Both the position numbers and the translations under genes were made by a program. Below are positions 20,741 through 31,800 of a stretch of 64,000 nucleotides of DNA, in pieces. The notes beneath the pieces are model-generated. The model had not been told where the DNA came from. It saw nothing but the letters and a program-made list of their open reading frames with translations, and did no database searches. Within the stretch, counting starts at the first letter, position 1. Every line of letters starts with the position of its first letter. The stretch spans positions 75,925,992 through 75,989,991 of the forward strand of contig NC_060253.1 of the NCBI RefSeq assembly GCF_921293095.1, written 5' to 3'. The DNA is from Ischnura elegans (taxonomy: Eukaryota > Arthropoda > Insecta > Odonata > Coenagrionidae).

Positions 20741-21741
20741 AAATCCCCATGTGATGGAATTGGTGGTATTGTATGTAAAGCGTTTAGTTGCCCGAGAGAG
20801 CCTCCAGAGATGTTCGGGAGATTCCTTAAACACATTGAAGTGTATTATTTAAATAATTTTATTTAAATTAGTATTTCCATTTATCCTCTTAATGCACAGT
20901 AAGAGTCTAATGTATGTTGATACCAATTTGTCCCTATGCTAAACACTTGAAAAAATGGGTAAATTCCAGGAAAAAGCATCATTTCACATTTCTGAGCCAT
21001 TTGGACTCTTTTTCCCCTCAGCTGCCACAAGCCAAGTATTGTTATTTAAAAAATTGTATGAACAAGAGCCACATTCACTAAACTACATGTTTGGTCTTAG
21101 ATTTACTGACCAATATTTCAAATATATCCTCATGAAGGTATGGATACACTTATACTTATTGTCTTACAGTACGTGTCCAAAATCCCTCTCACGGGGGCAG
21201 AAAAAAAAGTAAAACCTGAAATACTCATAGTGGCAGTCAAAACACCACCATTTTTATTTCACAGTATATTGGAGCACATATTAACCTTCAATTTAAAAAA
21301 AAATTGGATGAGTTAACTGCTCTGCCTTTTGGTGATAATTCTGAAAATATGAAGTAATGTTTTTGAGCTAAAAAAATCGATTAATTAACAACTGTTGACA
21401 TCATTTTGGCTAACATAACAATGCAAGGGGAATAAAAGACATTACTATGGAAGCTATGCACTTGGATAGACAAGGGGTCAAAATTTCATTCAAATATATT
21501 ATGTGGTTTCTGAGTTATGAATTTTTACGCTGTGCCCTGCACTCTGGAATTTGACTCCCACTAGCGCCACTTCTGAGCAAACATATCAAACTTTGACTCC
21601 TCATATCTTGCTAACTATGAGAGTGAGAGAGGAAATATTTTACATGGGTCATTAGATAGGTGATAGTAGCTATTGATAAAAATTTCATTAAAATCCGAGT
21701 CGGTGGGTGCCATGCCTGGGTGAACTGACATGGAATGACCC
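20740..21741 (-). repeat. Right inverted arm of fold-back transposon
   Basis: Reverse complement of 17067-18073. Homology stops inward at AAAATCCCC (20740). Relative to the left arm it has four extra bases after the GGTATTGT word near 20768-20775. Confidence 0.9.
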
Positions 21742-21745
21742 TATA

Positions 21746-24700
21746 ATGTCATTCAAATTTCACCAATTATTACTTTTTCAGCAAGTTGATTAACTATTTT
21801 AATTTTCAAAAGGCTATTTGCATGGAAATGTGCATGGTAAAATTGCAATTTTCATGATGATATAAAGGATAACTGTAAATTTTTTGTATTTTATTTCAAT
21901 GCATTATGTTTCACCTGTTAAACCATCATTAGCCATGGTGTACATCAGGAACTTATGATGGCATAACTTACAAAACATGTATTGCATTAATGCCACAAAT
22001 TGTATTTCAGGAATTACTTGAAATACAATTCGTGGGAGTGATGGAGTTTTTGTTTACTGGATTTGCAGAAAAAGTAGCTCTTTGCAGAAAGAAGAGATTT
22101 AAAGAGGATGTCTTTGTCAGCATCAACCCATCTCTGCTTTGCTGACCATTTTAATGTAAGTAAATGAAACATTTTTTTTCCAATCGATAGTAAATCACTG
22201 AACTTGTTTATCTTCCCTTCAGGAGTAATACAATTAATGAACTACTAGGAAATTTCAATTCAGTAATTATTTAAGATTATTCATCTCTACATTCTCATTG
22301 TAATTGCAATTCAGCATCATCTTTGCTTTTGCTGGTAATGTCAAATACAATACAATCAGACCGAAATATTAGTCTTACAGTAGAATCTAAATTTCACGCA
22401 GTTCTTCATGGCATTAAAGTATTAGTCTCACTAAAAAATAATTGGTTCATAAAGTGTTTTTCTTGAAAATGATAGAAAATATTTCGAAACATTTTAAGTG
22501 ACTTAAGGTACTAATTAACTGTTATAATACGTTACATTTCTCATTTTCCAGGATTGATGGTGATGGACACTAGGCATTTTCCCTACTACAATAAATTTTA
22601 TATTGGATGTATGGATTTATTTTTTCCAAAGAAAATCATCAGCCTCATTGCGAATCCTAAATTTCATTTTAAATAGGCAGAGGAAGGGTATTATTATTAC
22701 CTGATGAGAGTGTTGCGGGAGATTTGTTATTGATGGTTTGCCATTGGTCATATCCAAACATGTTTTTATTAACTTGGAACTCTGAAGAGAGTTCACAGCT
22801 GAAATGCAGTTGCCTTGTGTGAGTAAAATGAATATCTTACCATCAGGTTGACAATTATTAAATTAAGCATTTCATTTGCACTCATACCAGGATAATCTGG
22901 AAATATATCGATTCTGAGCTATGAATTGTAGTAAGAATTACTTTGACTTTTCTTGCACCTTTCAGCTGCACACATCAATAGAAATGTATGGTTCCTTTTA
23001 AAAATAAACCATAAATCATGTTGATTATGAAATGAATGCTATTGTAAAAGATTGAAGGACGATGCTATACAATCCATCTTTGGAATGATCTGTCGTGTCC
23101 GGCTGACTGGGTATAGTCTTAAGCTTGCTTCTCAATTTATTTGCTTAGGCTGTTCCCTTTTCCATACCAGCTGAACTGAACCAGTCAGATTGGAGAGATT
23201 GACTGGTCTTTGAGTTATCCCAAGTCTTAGGTTAAGTAGTACAAACCAGCTAGACACTGTAACAGATTAGTTCCAGACTGCATAGACAATGTTGTGCCCC
23301 TATTGTGCGTGGCAAAAACTCTTAATCAAACCACGCACTCCTAGTGACATAGTTCCCCCCTCCCAGTATCAAGCTGCATTGCTAGTCTAATTGTTCAAGG
23401 GAACTTTAATTGTTGCCAGTACACTGTCTCACGCTCATAGCCGAGTGCACTCATTGGCCTGAGGGTCAGCCAAGGACGGAATAAAACGGATCCTCCTCGC
23501 CAGGGAAAATGAGAATGGAGGAGAGAGTTGAAGGGAACACATCACAGTGAGCATATTCTCAGTGTCTCCCTTCCACTCCCTGCTTTAAAGCAGGAAGGTC
23601 ACAGCGAGGATATCCTCAGCCTTTCCCCGCTTTCCGGGTCCAGAGCCACAGTGAGAAAATCCTTGGCCTCTTCGCCTCCTTCACGACTCACCAGTCACCG
23701 CCGTACCAGAGTCGCTGCATGCCCGGCCCTCAGTGGAACTGCCGTCGGAGCCACTGACCCTTCATCATCAGATAGGAGAAGCCAATGACACGTCTTCCTC
23801 CACGTCTCCTCTACTTCCTCCCCTGCAAATCGGCCAACACGCTGTTCCCTGGAGTTACCATTTTCTCGCCACCTATGAAATTCACTCCACTCCTAACTCA
23901 TCGATTTCCCCCCTTGGATGCCCTTCTCGGAGTCTGTCTCTCTTGAGATTCAACCAGAGAGCACAACTGATGATCCTCAGAATTGTGTCCTTGGTCTGAC
24001 TGGTTGTGGAAGTCATCGAAGGATTGTCTGCTCTGAGATGGTGGGTTATAATTGAAATACATTGACCACTTGCATGATCTATGTATATTATGTGGAGTTT
24101 CCCAAATTTGTTGTTACTGGCAACAACTATGTCTTCTTCAACAGGGCATAGCAGTAACACATTGACAGTTGAACAAATTTAGCCTCACTTCCTTCAAAGA
24201 GAATAAGCTCATTTCTTCATGAAATAATTTCTACCAAGGCTTTAGCCACTTTTTATTGGCTAACAAATTTCAAATACACATTGCAATCAACTATGAAGTA
24301 TAGGTCTCATTCAAACAGGAGCTGAGAACAAAACAAATAAAGCAAAGAGAAAAAATTTTGTGGTGAGAGAAAATTTAAGAGACATATACTACCATAAAAT
24401 CAAGATGTACAAGAAAAGGGGATTCTTGGCGTCTACACCTTACATCATGAATAACTTCCTCTTAATGCCCATGGGGCATGTACGAAGATCCCAGACGTCA
24501 TGAATTCTCTCACCATCTATACACCTACAGAAATCTGCTAGGGCCAACAGAGTACAGTTTTCTGAAGGAAAAGGAAGTCTTCAGTGAAATATTTTCCTCG
24601 ATCAATGAGTGATGCAGCTCAGCTCCATTCATCCACAGATTCTAAACAAAACTTATCACCGGGTTAGATACATACAAGGGAGAGATGACTCATTCTATTT

Positions 24701-24940
24701 TAAGCATCACAAATAGGATGGAGGCTCAATCTCCGAAGACTATCTCTCTTCCAATTGGCAAACAGCATCACAAACCCAAAGACTGTTATTTCAACTTCAT
24801 CAATAGATAACTTAATTCATACATTAAATTATATATTTCCAGTCATTATACCGAAAGAATTCATTTAAAAATAACAGCACTATTCCAGGAATTTCCATCC
24901 CCATACTTTAAATACTTTGATCACTTATGCGTCCGCTAAC
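21746..24940. other. 3.2 kb intergenic stretch, no supported gene
   Basis: From 21746 to about 23080 the DNA is AT-rich with nothing recognised. From about 23440 to 23980 it is more GC-rich, with overlapping Ser/Pro-rich open frames on both strands that show no domain and start or stop arbitrarily. From 24180 to 24940 it is again AT-rich. The last part should contain the mRpL36 3' untranslated region. Confidence 0.4.
23541..23690 (+). repeat. Three degenerate copies of a CACAGTGAG unit
   Basis: CACAGTGAGCATATTCTCAG, CACAGCGAGGATATCCTCAG and CACAGTGAGAAAATCCTTGG follow one another at about 57 and 47 base spacing, each followed by a pyrimidine-rich segment. This looks like an old direct repeat. 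Confidence 0.45.
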
Positions 24941-25318
24941 CTACCAAGGTCTTACTGGACTTTGAGTTGCATGCGTGAGGATCCTCTTGTACTTCTCTTT
25001 TTTCTGGAGGGCAGCTTGCTTATGCCTCGGGTGAGTTTTGCACATCACATACATTCTTTCGTCACGAACAACAAAGTAACAATCTTTACACCTCTTCTTC
25101 ACAACACCCTTGTATTTCAACCCTCTATCTGGCTGCACTAATACAGTCCTAGGCAACAGAAAGGCATCTAAGAATTTCCTTTCAGGTAAAATGGCAGAAT
25201 TACAAGCAATAATGCCATGAAATGCTTTCTTAGAGCAAAAGTTCCATAAACTTAATTGTTTCTGAAGACATGGAACACCGCTTCTAAAAATAGTGGACAG
25301 CATTGAGGTGATGCTCAT
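24941..25318 (-). CDS. mRpL36: Mitochondrial ribosomal protein bL36m
   Basis: A structural zinc-ribbon protein of the large subunit of the mitochondrial ribosome. From an ATG at 25318 the minus strand encodes 125 residues. The first ~65 residues are basic and hydroxylated with few acidic residues ([14 protein letters not shown]), fitting a mitochondrial targeting extension. The C-terminal part is the bL36 core: [20 protein letters not shown] followed by [13 protein letters not shown], with the three Cys and one His zinc ligands (C-x2-C ... C-x4-H) in place. A tail of about 20 residues follows, common in insect versions. An acceptor (GTGTGTTTTAG) at 25328-25327 lies 8 bases upstream of the ATG, so a non-coding first exon is likely. 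TPR starts 335 bp away on the other strand. Confidence 0.93.
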   Translation of the reverse strand: MSITSMLSTIFRSGVPCLQKQLSLWNFCSKKAFHGIIACNSAILPERKFLDAFLLPRTVLVQPDRGLKYKGVVKKRCKDCYFVVRDERMYVMCKTHPRHKQAALQKKEKYKRILTHATQSPVRPW

Positions 25319-25326
25319 GACTGTAT

Positions 25327-25652
25327 CTAAAACACACAATAAAACATAAAATATAGAGATATATGTAATGCAAGCATTAGAGATCAAAGCAAGTACTCAT
25401 TCAAGATTTACCATTGAAGTTGACACTATAAAGGCAATTAAACTAAATGGCACCCTGTTACTCTTGTCTACCACATCCAAATTCACAAAATCCGGTGGCT
25501 TGCGCATTCACGAATAGCGAACTCATTTGTTGTTTTGTTTTTTCGTTGCATCTCTGGATTCATCTTTATAGATGTCGTTAGCATCCATGGCCGCAAGTGC
25601 ATAAATGCCCGCCGTTAGACTTTGAGAAAATTAGTAGAAAATAAGGAATGCC
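25327..25652. promoter_or_regulatory. Likely bidirectional promoter of mRpL36 and TPR
   Basis: Only about 330 bp separate the mRpL36 coding exon (-) from the TPR start codon (+). On the minus strand a possible donor (CAATG followed by GTAAAT) near 25413 could close a non-coding mRpL36 exon. The stretch 25490-25620 is the least AT-rich part and contains no TATA box that I would call. Inferred from geometry rather than from factor sites. Confidence 0.5.
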
Positions 25653-25656
25653 ATGA
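25648..25656 (+). promoter_or_regulatory. Two-codon upstream ORF overlapping the TPR start
   Basis: ATG-CCA-TGA starts 5 bases before the TPR ATG at 25653 and its stop overlaps both that ATG and the second ATG at 25656. A ribosome starting here would terminate on top of the TPR start. The context GGAATGC is weak; that of the TPR start is TGCCATGATG. Confidence 0.5.
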
Positions 25657-25800
25657 TGTTAGTGCCGTTAATTTTAACTGAAGACGAGTATGCTCGTGTG
25701 CCTGAAGATATCGCCAAGAAAATTGATGACTACATTACTACCAAAGCCAATAATTTCAAGAGATTCAAAGAATTCCATGACACGAGCCAAAGTGAAAACG
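25653..25800 (+). CDS. Tpr: TPR exon 1
   Basis: Encodes MMLVPLILTEDEYARVPEDI and then a KKIDDYI...RFKEFH segment, corresponding to the short pre-coil region of TPR (human LNKLPKSVQNKLEKFL). Ends in phase 1 at GTAAGT. The next exon begins AG at 25968, completing a Glu codon. Confidence 0.88.
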
Positions 25801-28800
25801 GTAAGTTAAATAGAAATTTTGGTCCATAATTGTGTGAAAACAGTTACTTCTCTGGGGAATTTCAGTTATCGAAACGTATTCTATTGAATTACAAATATAT
25901 TGTGGTGATTAATTTTTGGCAACATTTTATTTGGGCGGTGTGCGAATGGGCCACTTACCCATCTTAGAGGAAAGAGTAACCAAACTTGAAAATGACGTGT
26001 CGGAGGCACATAGGGATCTTGCAGATGCGAAAAAGGAGGCAGAAGTTGCCGAAAATAAAATACAGGAGCTGCAGTCCAACTTGTCAGAGGTGAAAAGTAA
26101 ACTGGAAAGTCTTCGGGAAGTGTCAGAGAGGTTGGTAGTTTTTGTTTAGTTAACATCTTTTGTGCTTTTTTGCATTAAATTTTTCAAGTTAATGTAAGAT
26201 TTAATACCACCTAACTGGTTTAGTAGATTTAATACTCTATTGTGGCGTTGTACACTAATCTCTATCGTAACTGTTAGCCTCGGACAGTTCTTAACGATTG
26301 TGATTTTATAGTGGCTATTACGCGAATGTCATTGCATTATTTTTAATATTATCTGAACCATATCAAATCGCCAGGTTGGAAGCAGAGAATGCGTCTCTCA
26401 ACAGAAAGCAAACTGCCTATTGTGAGGAGAGAGAAGATCTTCTTAGGCGGTTAGAGAGGCGTGATAATGAAATAGAGCGCCTCAATGTTGACAATAAGAC
26501 CCTCTCTGATCAACTTCTGGCAGCATCTGCTGCCAAATGTGAGGCACTGGCGCATGCAGATCAGATCGAGGCTAAGGAGGTTGAACTTCTTAATCGGTAC
26601 GTACAAAGCTGATATACTTGCATTCTGAATTTTTTTTTCATTGTTCCCATAGCAAGGCCAGTACTTGGCGAGGTTAAATGAGAGATTGTTTTCATTTTAC
26701 GGACTCCTCATGTCCGTAACATATTCTTTCGGTTGATTCCAGTGGCAATGTGTGTGGACTAATGTTGTTCAGTATTTTCATTTTAGGCCTGTTTACACGA
26801 TAAATTAACGAGTAAAAGTTTATGTTTTTTTGCGTGAATGATTTTTTTGGACTAGAACGGAACATGTATAAATGTATGAACTAAATTGGATCAGGTTCTA
26901 TTTTTCGTTCATGCATTCGCACAAGTTGGGTGTCTACACGCTGCATTTTCATGTTCATTCTCGTGTTCATACATTTGGACATTATCTTGTATGGGTTAAT
27001 GTACCGTATTCACAGGCCTTTTTGCCTTGCTTTTTATGGTGACACAATTCCTTGTGCCATAGGTGTGTGCAGGAATAATCATATTCTTTATTTCATATCC
27101 ATTGTTTATTGTGAAACTAGCTATTTGTCATTTTTAATTGATATTCACTAATTGAATGATGGTCTATCATATATGTTTGTTTAACTACATTTCAGGGAAA
27201 AACGAATGGAGCAAGAACATAAAATACTTACCAGTCGCATACATGACTTGACTGAGACTGTTAACAGTCATTCCACTGATTTGGCAAATGCTCGTAGAGA
27301 GTACACTACTCGTCAAATAGCACTGGAAACCCAACTAAGCGAAGCTACTCAAAAGGTAAATAGTCATGCATGTTCCTGCAGTAGTTATTTCCTTATTAAA
27401 GGATCTCAATACACAAGTGATTCTGGGGCATGTAGAGTAAACTTACACATCCTGAGGTAGATTGCATCCAAAGGCAAGCCTCTTAAAGCCAGATCTTAAA
27501 ACTGTTTACTGTCTGGATCTTATCCAACTGTTTCAGCACCATACTGGCAAGGTCATCATCCTGGTTAGAAGCAGAAAATGCTCACTTCATAGAAAGCAAA
27601 TGGCATGTTGAGGAAAGAGATGATCTAGCTGTTTCGTGTAGGGAATATTCAATGATAGTTTTGTATCATTTTGGAGTTCTCAGCTGCCGAACAAATCACT
27701 TTTCATTCTACAGGAATTGTGTTGTGCATGAAAAAATATCATTCATCGCAAGTTGCGGCACTGTAGGGGTGATTCCCAAATTTCAATTGCTCTTATTTCA
27801 TAAACTATCGATGCTTGTGGCTTAAAATGTTATGTAATTTGTATTCATACCAAAATGAATGTCCATCACAAGTTTCATGAAAATTTGAGTCAGTGGATGT
27901 GAGGGCCTGGTTGATTCGACAAGGAATGACCCTTTCTCCAAGTTTTAAGTTTAAGTTTAAGTTGTTGAGTGCAATGGATCTTACAGGTGCAGCACGTGTT
28001 TTTTTCCTTTCTTTGCATTACTAGGTGGCATAGACCCTTGGCGCTTATTTTAGTTGTTTGTTTTGACATGCTCTAAGCAGCTTTTTGCTTTTCGCATTAA
28101 TGCCAACATCAGTGGTGGATAATTTAGCATTGTTAAGCATAGTAGTGGCACATTAAGTACAAAAAAATCAATATTAGCTAAATAAGTTTGCAAAATAAAA
28201 AACACTGATCTTATAGATTTTACATGCTGAAATGCATTACATATAATAATACTTAGTGGCCTAAAGAGCACTTTAAATAGCACCTTGCTGGATCGGTCCG
28301 GGGCCATATGATGTTATGTAAAGGGATATATACATAGCAAACAAGTGTTTGTTTACACTGAGCAATGGTGTTTTAAACTTTAAAGGTATACCACTGGGCC
28401 ATGCTAGGAGTTAATAAGGTTTTTTCACATCTGTGCCTGTCAGAGACATTGCGCTTGAACTCAGCAATTCCAATATTGCGTCTGATGGAAGGCTGAGCTA
28501 ATCATAACTTAGTGTGTACTAAATTTTAAATTCCTTTGAAATAATGATTTCTTCATTATCATTATGCATAGCAAAAGTAATTGAAACAATTATAATCACG
28601 TTATTGTGATTGGGAAGAAAAATTAAGATGGCTCTCACATGGGCGTACTCAGTGAGGGGCAGGAGGGTGCAGCTCCCCTCCCTTTCCCCCCCTCCCAAAA
28701 CCAAAAATCGCAAAAGTCTTAAAGGAAAATTAGGACTGGATTAAATGAGTTTTCATCAAGCAAATAATTTAAAACACTAATTAAGCACTGCTATAATTTT

Positions 28801-31800
28801 CTTAAAATAATGGTTTTATTCGCCTTTTCCATGCTTAGGTGTTGTACCTTGAACGACCATGGCTTGCCTCCCTGTAGTTTTGATCCTGGGTATGCCCTTG
28901 GCCTCTTATGCATTCCCAGAAGGCTCATTTACCCAGTATCACAGTGTGCTTATTTAGCATTTACCAATTTGAACTTCTTCTAAGTACTCACTAAAAATCC
29001 TAGATTTCAACAATAATTTTTTATAATCTTGCATCACATAAGGTTGATGGTAATCCTTGTTGTACTTTTTTATTCTGTAAATAGAAGAAATTTTCACCTA
29101 CACACACTTTATTTTTAGACCTACACAAGGGTTTGGTGTCTTAAAAACTAGCCATTTAGTAATAAATTATCTTTGTTCACCTCTGTTGTATAGACTTAGT
29201 ATCCATTTCATGTCCCATATTTTTAAGATGTGAATGTAATTAGAGCAAGTTTACACTCTTACTTTAAATATTTTTTGCAACTATTGAATATAAATAGGAA
29301 GAATTAAATGCACGGACAACTAGGCAAAGAAATGCTTTGAATGTTGGGGCTTTCGTGTTATGAAAAATTTTGAGAAAATATCAAACTACCTACATGTGAA
29401 TGTGCCCTGGTCTCTCTTCTGCATTAAAATTTGGCATTGCCTCACTGACTGTCTCTATCTGTGTAAGGTTCTTGAGTGGTTTTTCTTACTTTCCAGTTGC
29501 AAATTGCTGAGGAAACAATTGGTACCCTGAGGAAGTCATGCAAGGAGCACAGTACAAAAGCAGAAAACCTGGCTCAACGCTTGAAAGAGAGTAGAGATTC
29601 TGAGATTAAAATGCAAGAAGCTTTTGAATTAGAATTGAGTGCCCAGACGCGATTGGCAGATCTTTACAAAAAGTCTAGTGAAAGTGCTGAAGCTAAATGT
29701 ACAGAACTGATGTCGGCAATTACAGAACTGAAAGGTCTTTTAAGTGAGTCTTCTAAGAAGTATGGTGAATTGGAGGCTCAGGCTCATAAAGAAAAATCTG
29801 ACTTGGAAGGAAAACTTAACGAGAGTAAAACTGTCATTGAACTTCTCAAAAAGGAACTTGCTGAGGCCAATGAGCTTCTGAAAGCTGCTAAAAGAGGTAA
29901 AGACCTTTACATTTAGTCGTGCAAAGTATATTTAGAGTCATATTATTAGCATTCCTTTTCATTAATGGATGCAAGAGGCCATATTTTCGGAACTTTTTTT
30001 TCAATTGAAGGAGGTGCAACAATATTTATATGATAATTATAAATTTAAAGAATTACAGAATATGTGTCAGCGTAGTTATCATCTGAGCTTAACTGAATCC
30101 CATAAGTTTATATTTTTGGGTCAAATATTTATCAATGAAACTGTGGATTTTGAGCTTATAATTTTTGTGTGCTAATTATTGTTTTAAGCTAGTTTATAAT
30201 TTATGCAGTAAAGTGAACATACTGTCAGTATACCTTGATATCACTGTTGTTCCAATATCACCTTTTCCTTTTCATCCTGTCTGCTGTGTAGAAATAACTG
30301 AAGAGCAGCTTGAGATGCTGAGCCCCTCTGCAGCAGCAGCTAGTCGTCTTATCAAGTCAGGATTGAGTTTAACTCAAATATATAGCCAATATGTAGCAGT
30401 TTCTGAAGAACTTTTTGTGGAAAAGCAACAGAGTAAAAAGCTCAATTTATTTTTGAATGCCATCCTTACGGTAAGCCAATTATTTATTTATTTATATCAA
30501 TTTATTGCTTTTTAATGTAATTTTCGTAGAATATTCCTGGTTTTTTTTCATTTAAGCCATCAGTATTGTTTTCATGTGGAATAATTTTTTATAATTAAAT
30601 TTTATTGCATTTTTCCCTGAGAGTACTGTGAAAGGATTAATTAATCTGAAGCACTAGAGTCCTAAACTGCCATTTTTGATGTTGCAACCTTTCTCAATAT
30701 CGTAATTCCAGCATATTTTTTTGTATTACCACAATTTTTTAGATTGATCATCACTTGTTGAAATCACTCATTTAATGCTCCTAAACATCCATAATGCTCC
30801 TAAATAATCCATGAATTTTCCTACAGTAAGGATCTTATGGCTATAGAGTCTTTGTTTGTCAGTAACTATAGTAATTGGTATTGCCCCCTAGATCATTGTG
30901 TCTCCCGAAATGAGAGACAGTACTTACAGATAATTGACCAACTATATTTCTGTCAGTATTAATTCAAGTGGTTTTTCATTAAAACTGTTAAGTTTAGAAT
31001 AATGAGGGTGCTTCAACTCAAAGGTTGCTTTGGATAGCTTAGAAAAAATGACAGAGGTGCAACTTTTGAAAATTCATGATGGTGGAGCCAGATCTCTTTG
31101 GGATACCTCCTAATGCACTTATGTCTGTGATAACTTTTCTTATAATATGCAAATTTTTTATCTATTGATTAAAACCCCTTACGTGCTCCCTCAGCTTGGA
31201 CGTTAAAGGAATAAATGTTTTTTTTTTCTTTTTATGATAGGAATTAGAAGAGAGGACTCCTCATTTGAAACTGGAACGAGAAAATTATCACAGTGCTATT
31301 TTAAGCATCAATCACCTTTCGACCCGTTGTGATGAGTTGCTCTTGGAAGCACAACAGCTCCGTGAGGAAGCATCGGAGGCACGCAAAGCACATGGCCATT
31401 ATAGCAGGGAGAATGCCAGGTTGAAGGTTGAAGTGAAAGATCTTAGCCGACAGGTAAAGCCACCCTTTCTTCTTGCTGGTTAACTACTATTAATTGCCAT
31501 CACACTAGTTTTTTTCCCATGAATACTGTAGCAAAGTTTCATCGCAAGTTTTTGTTGATACAGAAGCAAACCCATTGAGAATGATGAAGGACATATATCT
31601 CCCTCCCTTAAATTTTAGATTAAGAGATGAATTTGACATTTTATGGTAATCCTGTGTTGGGATTTGGTATACAAATATTCCCCTAAGATTTAATATCCTG
31701 AGTTTGCCCCTGCATTATTGATTTGGGTCAATAAGAAAATAATGAGGATTAAAGGGAATACAGTAGACTCGTTATTACAAAGTTCCTATGAACGCATCTT

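Larger units (their letters stand above)
17067..21741 (-). mobile_element. Fold-back DNA transposon with 1 kb inverted arms
   Basis: The ends read GGGTCATTCCACGTCAAAT and its inverse, and TATA lies outside both (17063-17066, 21742-21745), compatible with a TATA duplication. The inverted arms, 17067-18073 and 20740-21741, are almost identical except within about 60 bases of the tips, where the right arm also lacks about 13 bases, and one 4-base indel near the inner edge. A minus-strand transposase relic occupies 17965-19808. It belongs to a family widespread in aphids, cnidarians and other animals, usually labelled uncharacterized, with a LLDFxENY acidic motif and a FSDGC...YKN / SPCDGIGG tail. 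I do not assign a superfamily. A similar end lies at 27760-27932. Confidence 0.85.

Noticed and set aside
23528-24160. Overlapping Ser/Pro-rich open frames on both strands
   Set aside because: No domain, no splice context, opposing frames overlap, and the composition follows a GC-rich repeated tract.
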